A DNA stretch of 21,548 nt from NCBI GenBank assembly GCA_966211215.1, contig CBIHNR010000092.1, positions 1 to 21,548 of the forward strand, read 5' to 3'. The stretch comes from Desertivirga sp966211215. GTDB lineage: Bacteria > Bacteroidota > Bacteroidia > Sphingobacteriales > Sphingobacteriaceae. The position numbers and the translations under genes were made by a program. Shown in pieces: positions 1 to 7,248 of the stretch; position 1 is the stretch's first letter, and every line of letters begins with the position of its first letter. Under the pieces are notes generated by a model. The model was not told the origin of the DNA, searched no databases, and saw only the letters and a program-made list of their open reading frames with translations.

Positions 1-1
1 G

Positions 2-622
2 AGGGAAGGGTTGCCATTCGGCTCATTCTACCTTGGAAAGTGGGCGGGTGTTGACCCAAAAGAGGGAAAGCCACAATATTATAAACTTGATGGTACTATT
101 AGCAATGATTACGACCTTACCAGTCAAGGAGTAACTGGGCTTGGCACGTTTCAGCCTCCATTTCAGGGAGGATTTTATTCGAGTTTGAAATTCAGGCAAT
201 TCTATGCCGACGCTTTTTTTACTTATGCAGAGGGCTTTTATAAATTAAATAATGAAGAGTTCTTTAATGAGAGTTCTGCATTTGCAGCATCGAATCAATC
301 TACCATTGTATTAAACCGATGGAGAAAAGAGGGGGATATAGCGAATGTTCAAAGGTTTGGAACGAAGCGGTCAATTTCATCAAAGGACGTTCAGGATGCC
401 TCATATATAAGATTCAGAAATCTAAAAATTGGATATTCTTTATCGAAGAACGTTTTGTCAAGAATAAAGGTAATTCAGAAGGCAAGTATTTTTGTTCAGG
501 CTCAAAATCTACATACATGGACTAAATGGACCGGTTTTGATCCGGAGGACAATAACACTACCGCGTTTTTTGAATACCCCCACCCAAAGACGTATACCTT
601 AGGCTTTAACGTAAACTTTTAA
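2..622 (+). CDS. SusC-like TonB-dependent receptor, C-terminal fragment
   Basis: This is the last ~207 codons of an outer-membrane SusC/RagA-type TonB-dependent transporter; the reading frame is open to the left window edge, so the start, plug domain and most of the barrel lie outside. Seen: alternating aromatic beta-strand segments, the late-barrel pattern YIRFRNLKIGYSL followed by an AQNLHTWTKWTGFDPE-type stretch, and the C-terminal strand GFNVNF ending in Phe, as is usual for barrels assembled by BAM. Family knowledge: SusC forms the channel beneath a SusD lid and imports oligosaccharides or other nutrients with TonB energy. The susD gene follows after 7 bp, so the two are surely cotranscribed. 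The substrate cannot be inferred. The apparent TTG start at 11 is internal and should not be used. Confidence 0.93.
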   Translation, partial: REGLPFGSFYLGKWAGVDPKEGKPQYYKLDGTISNDYDLTSQGVTGLGTFQPPFQGGFYSSLKFRQFYADAFFTYAEGFYKLNNEEFFNESSAFAASNQSTIVLNRWRKEGDIANVQRFGTKRSISSKDVQDASYIRFRNLKIGYSLSKNVLSRIKVIQKASIFVQAQNLHTWTKWTGFDPEDNNTTAFFEYPHPKTYTLGFNVNF

Positions 623-629
623 AAAAGAG

Positions 630-2144
630 ATGCACAGGAGATATAAAAAGGCTTTATTAGTTTTTACTCTAAGTTTATCAGCACTTTCGTCATGTAATGA
701 CATCCTGGATCAGAAGCCCACAGATGTTATCAATGCGGAGAATGCGATTACTTCTATGTCGGATTTATCTAAGGCGGTAATTGGTGTTTATGCGATTATG
801 GGAAATACAAGTGTTGAGTTTCGCACTGCAGGAAACGCTGATATAATTATTAGTTCTCTTTTGTCTGATGAAAATTACCTCCCCCTGGAAAACAATACTG
901 GAAGAAGTGTTTCTACTTACAATTGGGCTATTACAGCCGAAGATGCGAATACTCTAGGCAATTGGGGGAACAGTGCGGTTTCAAGTACCGTTGCTAATAC
1001 ACAGTCTAACTATGCAGTTATTGACAGGGCAAACAGGGTATTAAGAGTAATTGACAAAATTCCTTCGACCCCGGCCGAGGAAACTTTAAAACGTCAGCTT
1101 AAAGCAGAGCTGCTAGCAATAAGAGGATTTAGCCATTTCAAAGTTTTGAGAAGCTATGCCGAAAATTATGAAGGGGGCTCATTAGGAGTTCCTTATATGG
1201 AGAGCATTAATGATAACCCTGCCGATGTAAAGCCATTGCGTTTAACTGTTGCGCAAACATTTGCCAATATTGAAGCTGACCTTGCGGCTGCCAAAGCATT
1301 AATGCCGGCAACGTTTGTTGATGTTACCCGCGTAACGGCTAAAGCAATTCCTGCCATGCAGTCTCGCGTTTTCCTGTATGAGAAGAAATGGGATGCGGCT
1401 ATTGCCTCCACCACTGAAGTGATAAGTTCTTCATCGTTGGCTAACAGGGATCAATTCCCAGGAATATGGACGGATGCTAATGTTTCTGAAGTGATTTGGA
1501 AGTTAAAGCGAGAAAGTGGCAACGACCGTATAGGGGTTTTTTACAACGCTTCCACAAGTTCCGGAGTTGTACAGACCGTAGATTTTGGTGCTTCATTGAA
1601 GCTTATTAAATCCATTGATAAGGTTAATGATGTGAGGTTTGCATCGTATTTTTTAGATACAAACATTGTAAGGCCCTCGGGTAAAACCAGGTATATTGTT
1701 GCGAAGTATTTAGGAGGAAACGTCACCTCCACGCCTGGGCTGGCCGACATTAAGCTATTAAGGGTAGCAGAAATGTACTTAATTCGTGCTGAAGCTTATC
1801 TCGAGAGTCAAAGTGTTGCCGATAATATTCAAAAAGCTGCTGATGATTTAAATACTTTGCGTAGAGAACGTATTAAAAATTATGTAAATGTTGCCTATAA
1901 CAATAAGACTGACCTGTTAAATGAGATATACCTCGAGCGTTTTAGGGAGCTCGCTTTTGAAGGGCATCGCTATTTTGATCTCAGAAGGCGAAATATCGAA
2001 ATAGATAGGCAGCCATTTGCACCGGATGACGGCAGCGAGAAAAAGAAAGTGTTAAAGTCAACAGACAAAGCTTATTACCTTCCAATTCCTGGGTTTGAAA
2101 TGCGTGCAAATCCAAACATGATTCAAAATCCAACATACAGGTAG
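630..2144 (+). CDS. SusD/RagB family nutrient-binding outer-membrane lipoprotein
   Basis: 504 residues. A basic N-terminus (MHRRYKK) and hydrophobic core lead to the lipobox SALSSC, with Cys22 as the likely lipidated residue. Recognisable SusD signatures are the TPR-like helices around residues 155-190 (RQLKAELLAIRGFSHFKVLR), the LLRVAEMYLIRAEAYLE helix near residue 380, the ERFRELAFEGHRYFDLRR motif near 435-452, and the closing YLPIPGFEMRANPNMIQNPTY, all typical of the PF14322 plus PF07980 architecture. Length is normal for the family. It acts at the cell surface as the lid of the SusC channel encoded just upstream. The start codon lies 7 bp after the susC stop, preceded by A-rich AAAAGAG rather than a strong Shine-Dalgarno. 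A terminator follows 27 bp after the stop, so this is the last gene of its unit. The ligand is unknown. Confidence 0.95.
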   Translation: MHRRYKKALLVFTLSLSALSSCNDILDQKPTDVINAENAITSMSDLSKAVIGVYAIMGNTSVEFRTAGNADIIISSLLSDENYLPLENNTGRSVSTYNWAITAEDANTLGNWGNSAVSSTVANTQSNYAVIDRANRVLRVIDKIPSTPAEETLKRQLKAELLAIRGFSHFKVLRSYAENYEGGSLGVPYMESINDNPADVKPLRLTVAQTFANIEADLAAAKALMPATFVDVTRVTAKAIPAMQSRVFLYEKKWDAAIASTTEVISSSSLANRDQFPGIWTDANVSEVIWKLKRESGNDRIGVFYNASTSSGVVQTVDFGASLKLIKSIDKVNDVRFASYFLDTNIVRPSGKTRYIVAKYLGGNVTSTPGLADIKLLRVAEMYLIRAEAYLESQSVADNIQKAADDLNTLRRERIKNYVNVAYNNKTDLLNEIYLERFRELAFEGHRYFDLRRRNIEIDRQPFAPDDGSEKKKVLKSTDKAYYLPIPGFEMRANPNMIQNPTYR

Positions 2145-2171
2145 AGAGAGAATAAAATATAAATGCAGTAC

Positions 2172-2209
2172 GAAAGGGTGGCCCATGTGGTTGCCCTTTC
2201 CTGTTTTTT
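2172..2209 (+). terminator. Rho-independent terminator of the first susCD unit
   Basis: A 12-bp stem (GAAAGGGTGGCC at 2172-2183 against GGTTGCCCTTTC at 2189-2200, with three G-U type pairs) closes a CATGT loop and is followed by CTG and six T residues (2204-2209). It lies 27 bp after the susD stop on the same strand, and separates the first susCD pair from the second. Confidence 0.82.
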
Positions 2210-2428
2210 GATACTTTCAATAAAACTGATACTTCCCAAAGGCCATATCTATTTTTACCAAATCGGTTTATCTCTACAAATAAGAAACTAAAACATTTCA
2301 TTTTAATAGGGTGTTATCATTTTAATTATTTACGATGATTTCGTAGTTAATTTCATCTGCCTTAAGCTGGTTCTCAATTACCATGGGGTGTTTTAATTGC
2401 CCCCGTTCGTTCGAAACTATTTGCATGA

Positions 2429-2449
2429 GCAGTAACTGAATGTTACTGC
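2429..2449. repeat. 21-bp perfect dyad (8-bp arms, 5-bp spacer)
   Basis: GCAGTAAC (2429-2436) and GTTACTGC (2442-2449) are exact reverse complements around TGAAT. The centre is about 54 bp upstream of the susC start. As DNA this has the shape of a dimeric helix-turn-helix operator; as RNA it would be a stable 8-bp hairpin in the leader. Which of the two applies cannot be told from one copy. Confidence 0.6.
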
Positions 2450-2467
2450 AGCTATATAGCTTTTTTT
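2450..2467 (+). promoter_or_regulatory. 12-bp palindrome plus T-run, possible attenuator
   Basis: AGCTATATAGCT (2450-2461) is a perfect palindrome abutting the 21-bp dyad and running into six more T residues (2462-2467). As RNA it would give only a 4-bp stem with a 4-nt loop before a U-tract, so alone it would be a weak terminator. Together with the preceding hairpin it resembles a leader attenuator 25 bp before the susC start. Function is inferred only from shape and place. Confidence 0.35.
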
Positions 2468-2492
2468 ATTAATCATTAATTAAGAGAGAAGT

Positions 2493-5400
2493 ATGAGAAA
2501 ACTTTTTACAAGATTGTTTTTCTTGTTGCTGTTGTTGTGCTCGTATGCAATGGCTCAGGATATAACTGTCACTGGAACAGTTACGTCACAGGCGGATGGC
2601 TTGCCTCTTCCTGGCGTAAGTATTAGAGTAAAAGGGGCTGCAACTGGTACCCAAACAACTGCTAATGGGAAGTATCTGATACGAGTACCCTCGGAAAATT
2701 CCATTTTGGTTTTCGTTTATATAGGCTATGCTAGCCAGGAAATTACGGTGGGCTCGAGGACTGTAATCGATGTAATAATGACGGAAGATACCCGGCAATT
2801 AGGCGAGGTTGTTGTTACTGCGTTGGGTATTAGAAAGGAAAAAAGGGCATTAACTTATGCTACGCAACAGGTTAACGCCCAAGACCTGGCAACATCCAGA
2901 GAAACCAACATAGTAAATGCTTTGGCTGGAAAAGTTGCAGGAGTTCAGATTAACAACTCGGGAGGACAGGCTGGCGCCGCTGCCAGGATTGTTATACGTG
3001 GAACAACGTCGTTAACAGCAGGAGACAATCAACCATTATTTGTAATAGACGGTATTCCTGTCGATAATTCGAGTAACAGGGCAGTTGGCGCGGATGTGGA
3101 AGACCCTTTGTTTAATGGATACTGGGGAAATAGAGCTATAGATATAGACCCTAATATTATTGAAGACATACAAATTTTGAAAGGCGCCGGTGCAACGGCA
3201 TTATACGGATCTCGCGGAGCATTTGGAGCTATAATTATTACTACCAAAAGAGGTAAAATATCAGACAAAAAGTATCCGGATATATCTTTCGCTTCGAGCG
3301 CATCGTTCGACGACCCGTACACCGACGGTTATCAGCATACCTACCTGCAAGGGCTTGATGGATTTTACCGAAATGGTTTGCCGCCAGAACTCGGCGGCTA
3401 TGCGGAAACAGGTACAGCTACCCAAACATCCGGTAGTTGGGGGCCTAATAAAAATGCGGTAAGCCAGAAAGTTCTTAACGATATTGGTATGCCGGCCGTA
3501 ATCGATCCAAGAAAGCAGTTCTATCGTACAGGAAAGTCCTGGAACAATTCAATCTCAATAAGTGGCGGGCAAAATAAATCTACCTATTTGCTTTCATATT
3601 CAAATCTCGATCAGGATGGCATTGCAATAAATAACCGTTTTGCAAGGAATAGCGTCCTTGCGAATTTTACAACTCAGCTAAGCCAAAAGGTAACTTCTTC
3701 GACTTCTGTAAACTACATAGCATCGAAAAATAATCGGCTTTCTGAAGGTAACGGTGCTCGCTCTTACTTGTATGCTTTGAACTTTCAGCCAATAAGTTTT
3801 GATGCAAAAGCAGCTTATGCAAAGTATGGAAATGTAGCCTGGACTGCGTCAAACAACTTTACAACGGGCTTTAATAACCCGTATTGGCTTGTCAATAATA
3901 ATAGTTTGCCAAGCCTTGTAAACAGGGTAATTGCTTCCAACGAAACAAATTTACAAGTGCTGCCCTGGTTGAAAATTACCAACAGAATCGGGATTGATAC
4001 TTATACCGACGAGCAGAAAGAACGTGTAAATATTCAAACTATTAGTGTACCCCAAGGCCGGATGTTTGAATCAGTAACCAAGCGCACACAAATTAACAAT
4101 GACCTCATTTTATCAGGTAATAAAGATTTTGGAGACTGGAATTTAACCGGTTTATTGGGCGGTAATATTAATGACAGAAAATATCTTGCCAGAACACTTA
4201 GAGGTGAAGATTTAAGTGTCCCTGGATTTTATGATATAAGAGGTGCACTTTCCACTACTCCGTACCAATACGATACGCGGAGGAGGATTGTTGGTATTTA
4301 CGGTAGCGCTAGTTTAGATTATAAAAACTATTTGTTCTTTAATGCTACGGCACGTAACGATTGGTCATCTACGTTACCTAAAGATAATAATTCGTTTTTC
4401 TACCCTTCGCTTTCTGTTGGTTTCGTTTTTACTGATCTGCTGGATATTGCGGATAATAAATACCTCTCCTACGGTAAACTTCGCCTTTCATGGGCGCAGG
4501 CTGGCAATGATGCTACAGAATATTTAACCACTCCTACATTTATTCAATCAAACCCGAGTGATGGGCAAAGGGGAAATCTAAATTTCCCGTTTAGGGGAGT
4601 AAATGGATTCCAGGCAAATACACTGGCTGCCAATGATGAAATCAAAAACGAGTTAGTTACAGAAACCGAGATCGGTGCAGACTTGAGGTTCTTTCGAAAC
4701 CGCTTAAATCTTGACGTGTCTTTTTATAACAAAAAGAGTAAAGACCAGATAATTAACCAAGAGATATCATCTGCAAGTGGATTTGTGGAACGTGTTATAA
4801 ACGCTGGATCTTTATCCAATCGCGGTATTGAATTGATTGTTTCAGGAAGCCCGGTTAAAACGAAAGACTTCGATTGGAATATGCAGCTAAATTATGGAAA
4901 GAACACTTTTAAACTGAAATCATTAGCCGAAGGTGTAGACAATATATTCCTCGCCGGATTTGAAAATCCTCAAATAAGGATTGATAGAAACTATGGTTAC
5001 GGAGTTATTTGGGGGTTGGGTTTTAAACGCAATGATGCAGGCCAGTTATTGATCGCCGACGATGGCTATCCGGAAATTGCCGATGATTTAGGCCCTATCG
5101 GAAATGCAACTCCAAGATGGACTGGCGGCTTAAGAAACACGTTGAGCTATAAAGGGCTTTCTTTATCAGCCCTGGTTGACGTTCGGCAAGGTGGCGACAT
5201 TTTAAATATGGACCTGTTCTACACCACTTTCTACGGCACGGCTAAAGTGACTGAACTAAGAGGTACAGAAATTGTCTATGATGGGGTTAAAGCGGATGGA
5301 ACAAAAAATACAACCCCGGTATTACGCGATCAAAATTACTGGAGAAACTTTTATTCATCCTATGACGAGAACTTCATAGAAGACGGCAGCTTTGTAAAAC

Positions 5401-5627
5401 TCCGCGAGATAACCCTCAGCTATACGTTGCCAAAATCGTTGTTAAAGAAAACACCTTTTCAAAGCTTGATATTTTCTGCAACCGGCCGAAACCTCTGGAT
5501 AGATTCAGATTTTAGTTACAAAGACCCGGAAGGAAACTTGTTGGGTAACACCAATGCCCAAGGCTTCTATCACGCAGTAACTCCAGGTACAAGAGGTATC
5601 ACTTTTGGACTAAATGCTAAATTCTAA
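2493..5627 (+). CDS. SusC/RagA family TonB-dependent outer-membrane receptor
   Basis: 1044 residues, complete. Signal peptide 1-21 (cleavage after AMA). A carboxypeptidase-regulatory-like beta-sandwich spans about 25-98 (TVTGTVTSQADGLPLPGVSI). A TonB-box-like LGEVVVTALG lies near 103-112. The plug domain covers about 120-255 and includes NALAGKVAGVQI, RIVIRGTTSL, PLFVIDGIPVDN and ILKGAGATALYGSRGAFGAI. The 22-strand barrel ends in GLNAKF. There is no N-terminal STN (secretin/TonB short N-terminus) domain between signal peptide and beta-sandwich, so it is a transporter rather than an ECF/anti-sigma signal transducer. It acts in the outer membrane and pairs with the SusD-like protein encoded 13 bp downstream. 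The ATG at 2493 gives a proper signal peptide. The substrate is unknown: no CAZyme or peptidase is nearby to suggest one. Confidence 0.96.
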   Translation: MRKLFTRLFFLLLLLCSYAMAQDITVTGTVTSQADGLPLPGVSIRVKGAATGTQTTANGKYLIRVPSENSILVFVYIGYASQEITVGSRTVIDVIMTEDTRQLGEVVVTALGIRKEKRALTYATQQVNAQDLATSRETNIVNALAGKVAGVQINNSGGQAGAAARIVIRGTTSLTAGDNQPLFVIDGIPVDNSSNRAVGADVEDPLFNGYWGNRAIDIDPNIIEDIQILKGAGATALYGSRGAFGAIIITTKRGKISDKKYPDISFASSASFDDPYTDGYQHTYLQGLDGFYRNGLPPELGGYAETGTATQTSGSWGPNKNAVSQKVLNDIGMPAVIDPRKQFYRTGKSWNNSISISGGQNKSTYLLSYSNLDQDGIAINNRFARNSVLANFTTQLSQKVTSSTSVNYIASKNNRLSEGNGARSYLYALNFQPISFDAKAAYAKYGNVAWTASNNFTTGFNNPYWLVNNNSLPSLVNRVIASNETNLQVLPWLKITNRIGIDTYTDEQKERVNIQTISVPQGRMFESVTKRTQINNDLILSGNKDFGDWNLTGLLGGNINDRKYLARTLRGEDLSVPGFYDIRGALSTTPYQYDTRRRIVGIYGSASLDYKNYLFFNATARNDWSSTLPKDNNSFFYPSLSVGFVFTDLLDIADNKYLSYGKLRLSWAQAGNDATEYLTTPTFIQSNPSDGQRGNLNFPFRGVNGFQANTLAANDEIKNELVTETEIGADLRFFRNRLNLDVSFYNKKSKDQIINQEISSASGFVERVINAGSLSNRGIELIVSGSPVKTKDFDWNMQLNYGKNTFKLKSLAEGVDNIFLAGFENPQIRIDRNYGYGVIWGLGFKRNDAGQLLIADDGYPEIADDLGPIGNATPRWTGGLRNTLSYKGLSLSALVDVRQGGDILNMDLFYTTFYGTAKVTELRGTEIVYDGVKADGTKNTTPVLRDQNYWRNFYSSYDENFIEDGSFVKLREITLSYTLPKSLLKKTPFQSLIFSATGRNLWIDSDFSYKDPEGNLLGNTNAQGFYHAVTPGTRGITFGLNAKF

Positions 5628-5640
5628 TTTGAATGATGTT

Positions 5641-7119
5641 ATGAAAAAACTATATATAATACTTTGGGTGACACTTTTGCCGCTTGCAAGTTCATTTTAC
5701 GGGTGTAAGAAGTATCTCGATATTAACGAAGATCCTAATTCGCCCGCTGCTGTAAATGAACAACTATTGCTTCCGGGAATACTAGCTACTTTTTCTTTTG
5801 AGGTTGCTGGCGGATCTCCTGTGCGCGTATCGAGCTTTTGGACCAAACACCTTGCCTACGCGGTTGCAGGCCCCCATGAAGGTAACTATCGGTTTACAGG
5901 TAACGATGCCGACAATTTTTGGCGTTACTCTTCCTATACGGATGTAATTAAGAACTGTAGAAATCTTATCGCTTTGGCCAATACCAATGGAAAGCCAGGT
6001 TATAGTGCAATAGCAAAAATTATGTTAGCCTGGAACATGTCATATATTACCGATGCCTTTGGTGATGCGCCTTTCTCGCAAGCATCGCTAGGGGAAAGTG
6101 ACGTATTCAAGCCTGTCTATGACAAGCAGGAGGATATCTATAAAGGAATTCAGATTTTGCTTGATGAAGCTATCGCTGAAGCTGGCCAAAATACTGGAAC
6201 ACCCGGTGCGGATGACCTAATATATAACGGAAACATGTCTAAATGGCAAAAACTGGCTAGAACCTTAAAAGCCCGGTTTTATCTTCGATTGTCTAACGCC
6301 CCGGGATATAGTGCAGTAACGCAGGCCAATTTGGCAATCCAAGCCTTGGACGCCGGTGCAATTACAGCCACAGACATGCCGATAATGGCTTACACTGCCG
6401 ATCCTAATACTGAAAATCCCTGGTATCAGTTTGCTATTGACGGAAAATGGAGCACTGCACCGAAGCCCTCAATTTATTATATCAATTTGTTAGAGTCTAG
6501 ATTCGATCCGAGATTGGAGATTCAGGTTTCGCGTGCTGTTGCTGGTCCAGATTCCGGGTTATTTGTTGGTGTTACTAATGATGCTGCCCCTACTCCATTG
6601 AATAATTATTCTTCTATCGGTCCGTTTTATAGTGCTGCAGACGCACCTCAATACTTAGTTAAATATGCGGAAGTGCCCTTTATTAGGGCTGAAGCAGAAT
6701 TTTTGAGGGCTAATAGGGTAGTTACTCCGGCGGTTATTACTGCTTATAATCAAGGGATTACGGCTTCAATGAATATGTATGGAATTACCGGAGCACCTGT
6801 AACAACATATTTGGCAAATAATGTGCTAAGCCTAATTCCTAATACAGCTTATGATCAAATCATGACACAGAAATACATCGCAAATTACCTGCAATTCGAA
6901 GCCTACAATGATTTTAGGCGAACCGGTTTTCCTAATCTGCCTTTAAATAATGAAGTTTATCCGGGAGAACCTCTTGAAGTTGCACCCGAAATCGATATCA
7001 TTCCGGTGAGGTTTCCATATCCTTCCTCAGAAAGGTCATATAATGCAGAAAATATCCCGAACGACGTTCCAGCAGCGTTCCGAGAAGCGATGAAAGTTCC
7101 GGTTTGGTGGGATAAATAA
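5641..7119 (+). CDS. SusD-like nutrient-binding lipoprotein (SusD-like_2 type)
   Basis: 492 residues from the ATG at 5641. An in-frame ATG at 5614 overlaps the susC 3' end but would put nine polar residues ahead of MKKLYIILW. The later start gives a normal lipoprotein signal with lipobox SFYGC (Cys22) and a 13-bp gap after susC. Motifs fit the SusD/RagB branch grouped as SusD-like_2 (PF12771) better than the first pair's SusD: CKKYLDINEDPNSP after the lipobox, MLAWNMSYITDAFGDAPFS, DLIYNGNMSKWQKLARTLKARF, KYAEVPFIRAEAEFL, KYIANYLQFEAYNDFRRTG, and a C-terminus rich in Arg/Tyr/Asn ending VPVWWDK. It sits on the cell surface as partner of the preceding SusC. The shared terminator is about 100 bp downstream. 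Confidence 0.93.
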   Translation: MKKLYIILWVTLLPLASSFYGCKKYLDINEDPNSPAAVNEQLLLPGILATFSFEVAGGSPVRVSSFWTKHLAYAVAGPHEGNYRFTGNDADNFWRYSSYTDVIKNCRNLIALANTNGKPGYSAIAKIMLAWNMSYITDAFGDAPFSQASLGESDVFKPVYDKQEDIYKGIQILLDEAIAEAGQNTGTPGADDLIYNGNMSKWQKLARTLKARFYLRLSNAPGYSAVTQANLAIQALDAGAITATDMPIMAYTADPNTENPWYQFAIDGKWSTAPKPSIYYINLLESRFDPRLEIQVSRAVAGPDSGLFVGVTNDAAPTPLNNYSSIGPFYSAADAPQYLVKYAEVPFIRAEAEFLRANRVVTPAVITAYNQGITASMNMYGITGAPVTTYLANNVLSLIPNTAYDQIMTQKYIANYLQFEAYNDFRRTGFPNLPLNNEVYPGEPLEVAPEIDIIPVRFPYPSSERSYNAENIPNDVPAAFREAMKVPVWWDK

Positions 7120-7129
7120 TAAGAAATAA

Positions 7130-7180
7130 AACCTGCATGAGCAAAAGCTCACAAACGGCGATGAAAATAGTAAGCAGGTT
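7130..7180 (+). repeat. Two nested inverted repeats in the susD 3' region
   Basis: AACCTGC (7130-7136) and GCAGGTT (7174-7180) are exact reverse complements. They enclose a second perfect hairpin, TGAGC-AAAA-GCTCA (7138-7151). They lie 10 bp after the susD stop and before the terminator, so they would fold in the 3' untranslated region, perhaps protecting the transcript end. No U-tract follows, so this is not itself a classical terminator. Confidence 0.45.
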
Positions 7181-7215
7181 CTTTGTGTCCTTTTAAAAAC
7201 AAATTAAACTTTCAC

Positions 7216-7248
7216 AAAAAAAAAGCGGGCTATTGCCCCGCTTTTTTT
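7216..7248. terminator. Bidirectional terminator between convergent units
   Basis: AGCGGG (7224-7229) pairs with CCCGCT (7237-7242) around a 7-nt loop. A run of A residues (7216-7224) lies on the left and seven T residues (7242-7248) on the right, so each strand reads stem-loop then U-tract. It ends the second susCD unit on plus and the ldcA-ompA unit on minus. The minus-strand stop codon (7230-7232) sits inside the loop, so the last codons of the OmpA-like gene form half of the stem. Confidence 0.85.

Larger units (their letters stand above)
2210..2492 (+). promoter_or_regulatory. Leader/promoter region of the second susCD unit
   Basis: These 283 bp carry no believable coding frame on either strand and lie between a strong terminator and the second susC start, so they should hold its promoter. 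No clean TAnnTTTG box is seen. The nearest candidate is TATTTG at 2418-2423, with a TTG at 2397-2399, which is weak in both sequence and spacing. The last 65 bp hold two dyad elements, listed separately. The first part (2210-2400) is A+T rich without notable structure apart from a short GGGG/CCCC pair around 2384-2404. The start of susC is preceded by AAGAGAGAAGT. Confidence 0.5.

Noticed and set aside
319..525. Plus-strand 68-codon open frame inside the first susC fragment
   Set aside because: It is an out-of-frame shadow of the barrel coding sequence, with no separate start signal.
1981..2301. Minus-strand 106-codon open frame over the end of susD and the spacer
   Set aside because: It is mostly antisense to conserved SusD codons and crosses the terminator hairpin; its composition is not protein-like.
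7174..7208. A preQ1-I riboswitch-like string (GCAGGTTC, then CC and an A-rich tail) after the second susD
   Set aside because: The required P1 pairing is poor, and it lies in the 3' region of one gene and antisense to the end of another, with no downstream queuosine gene.
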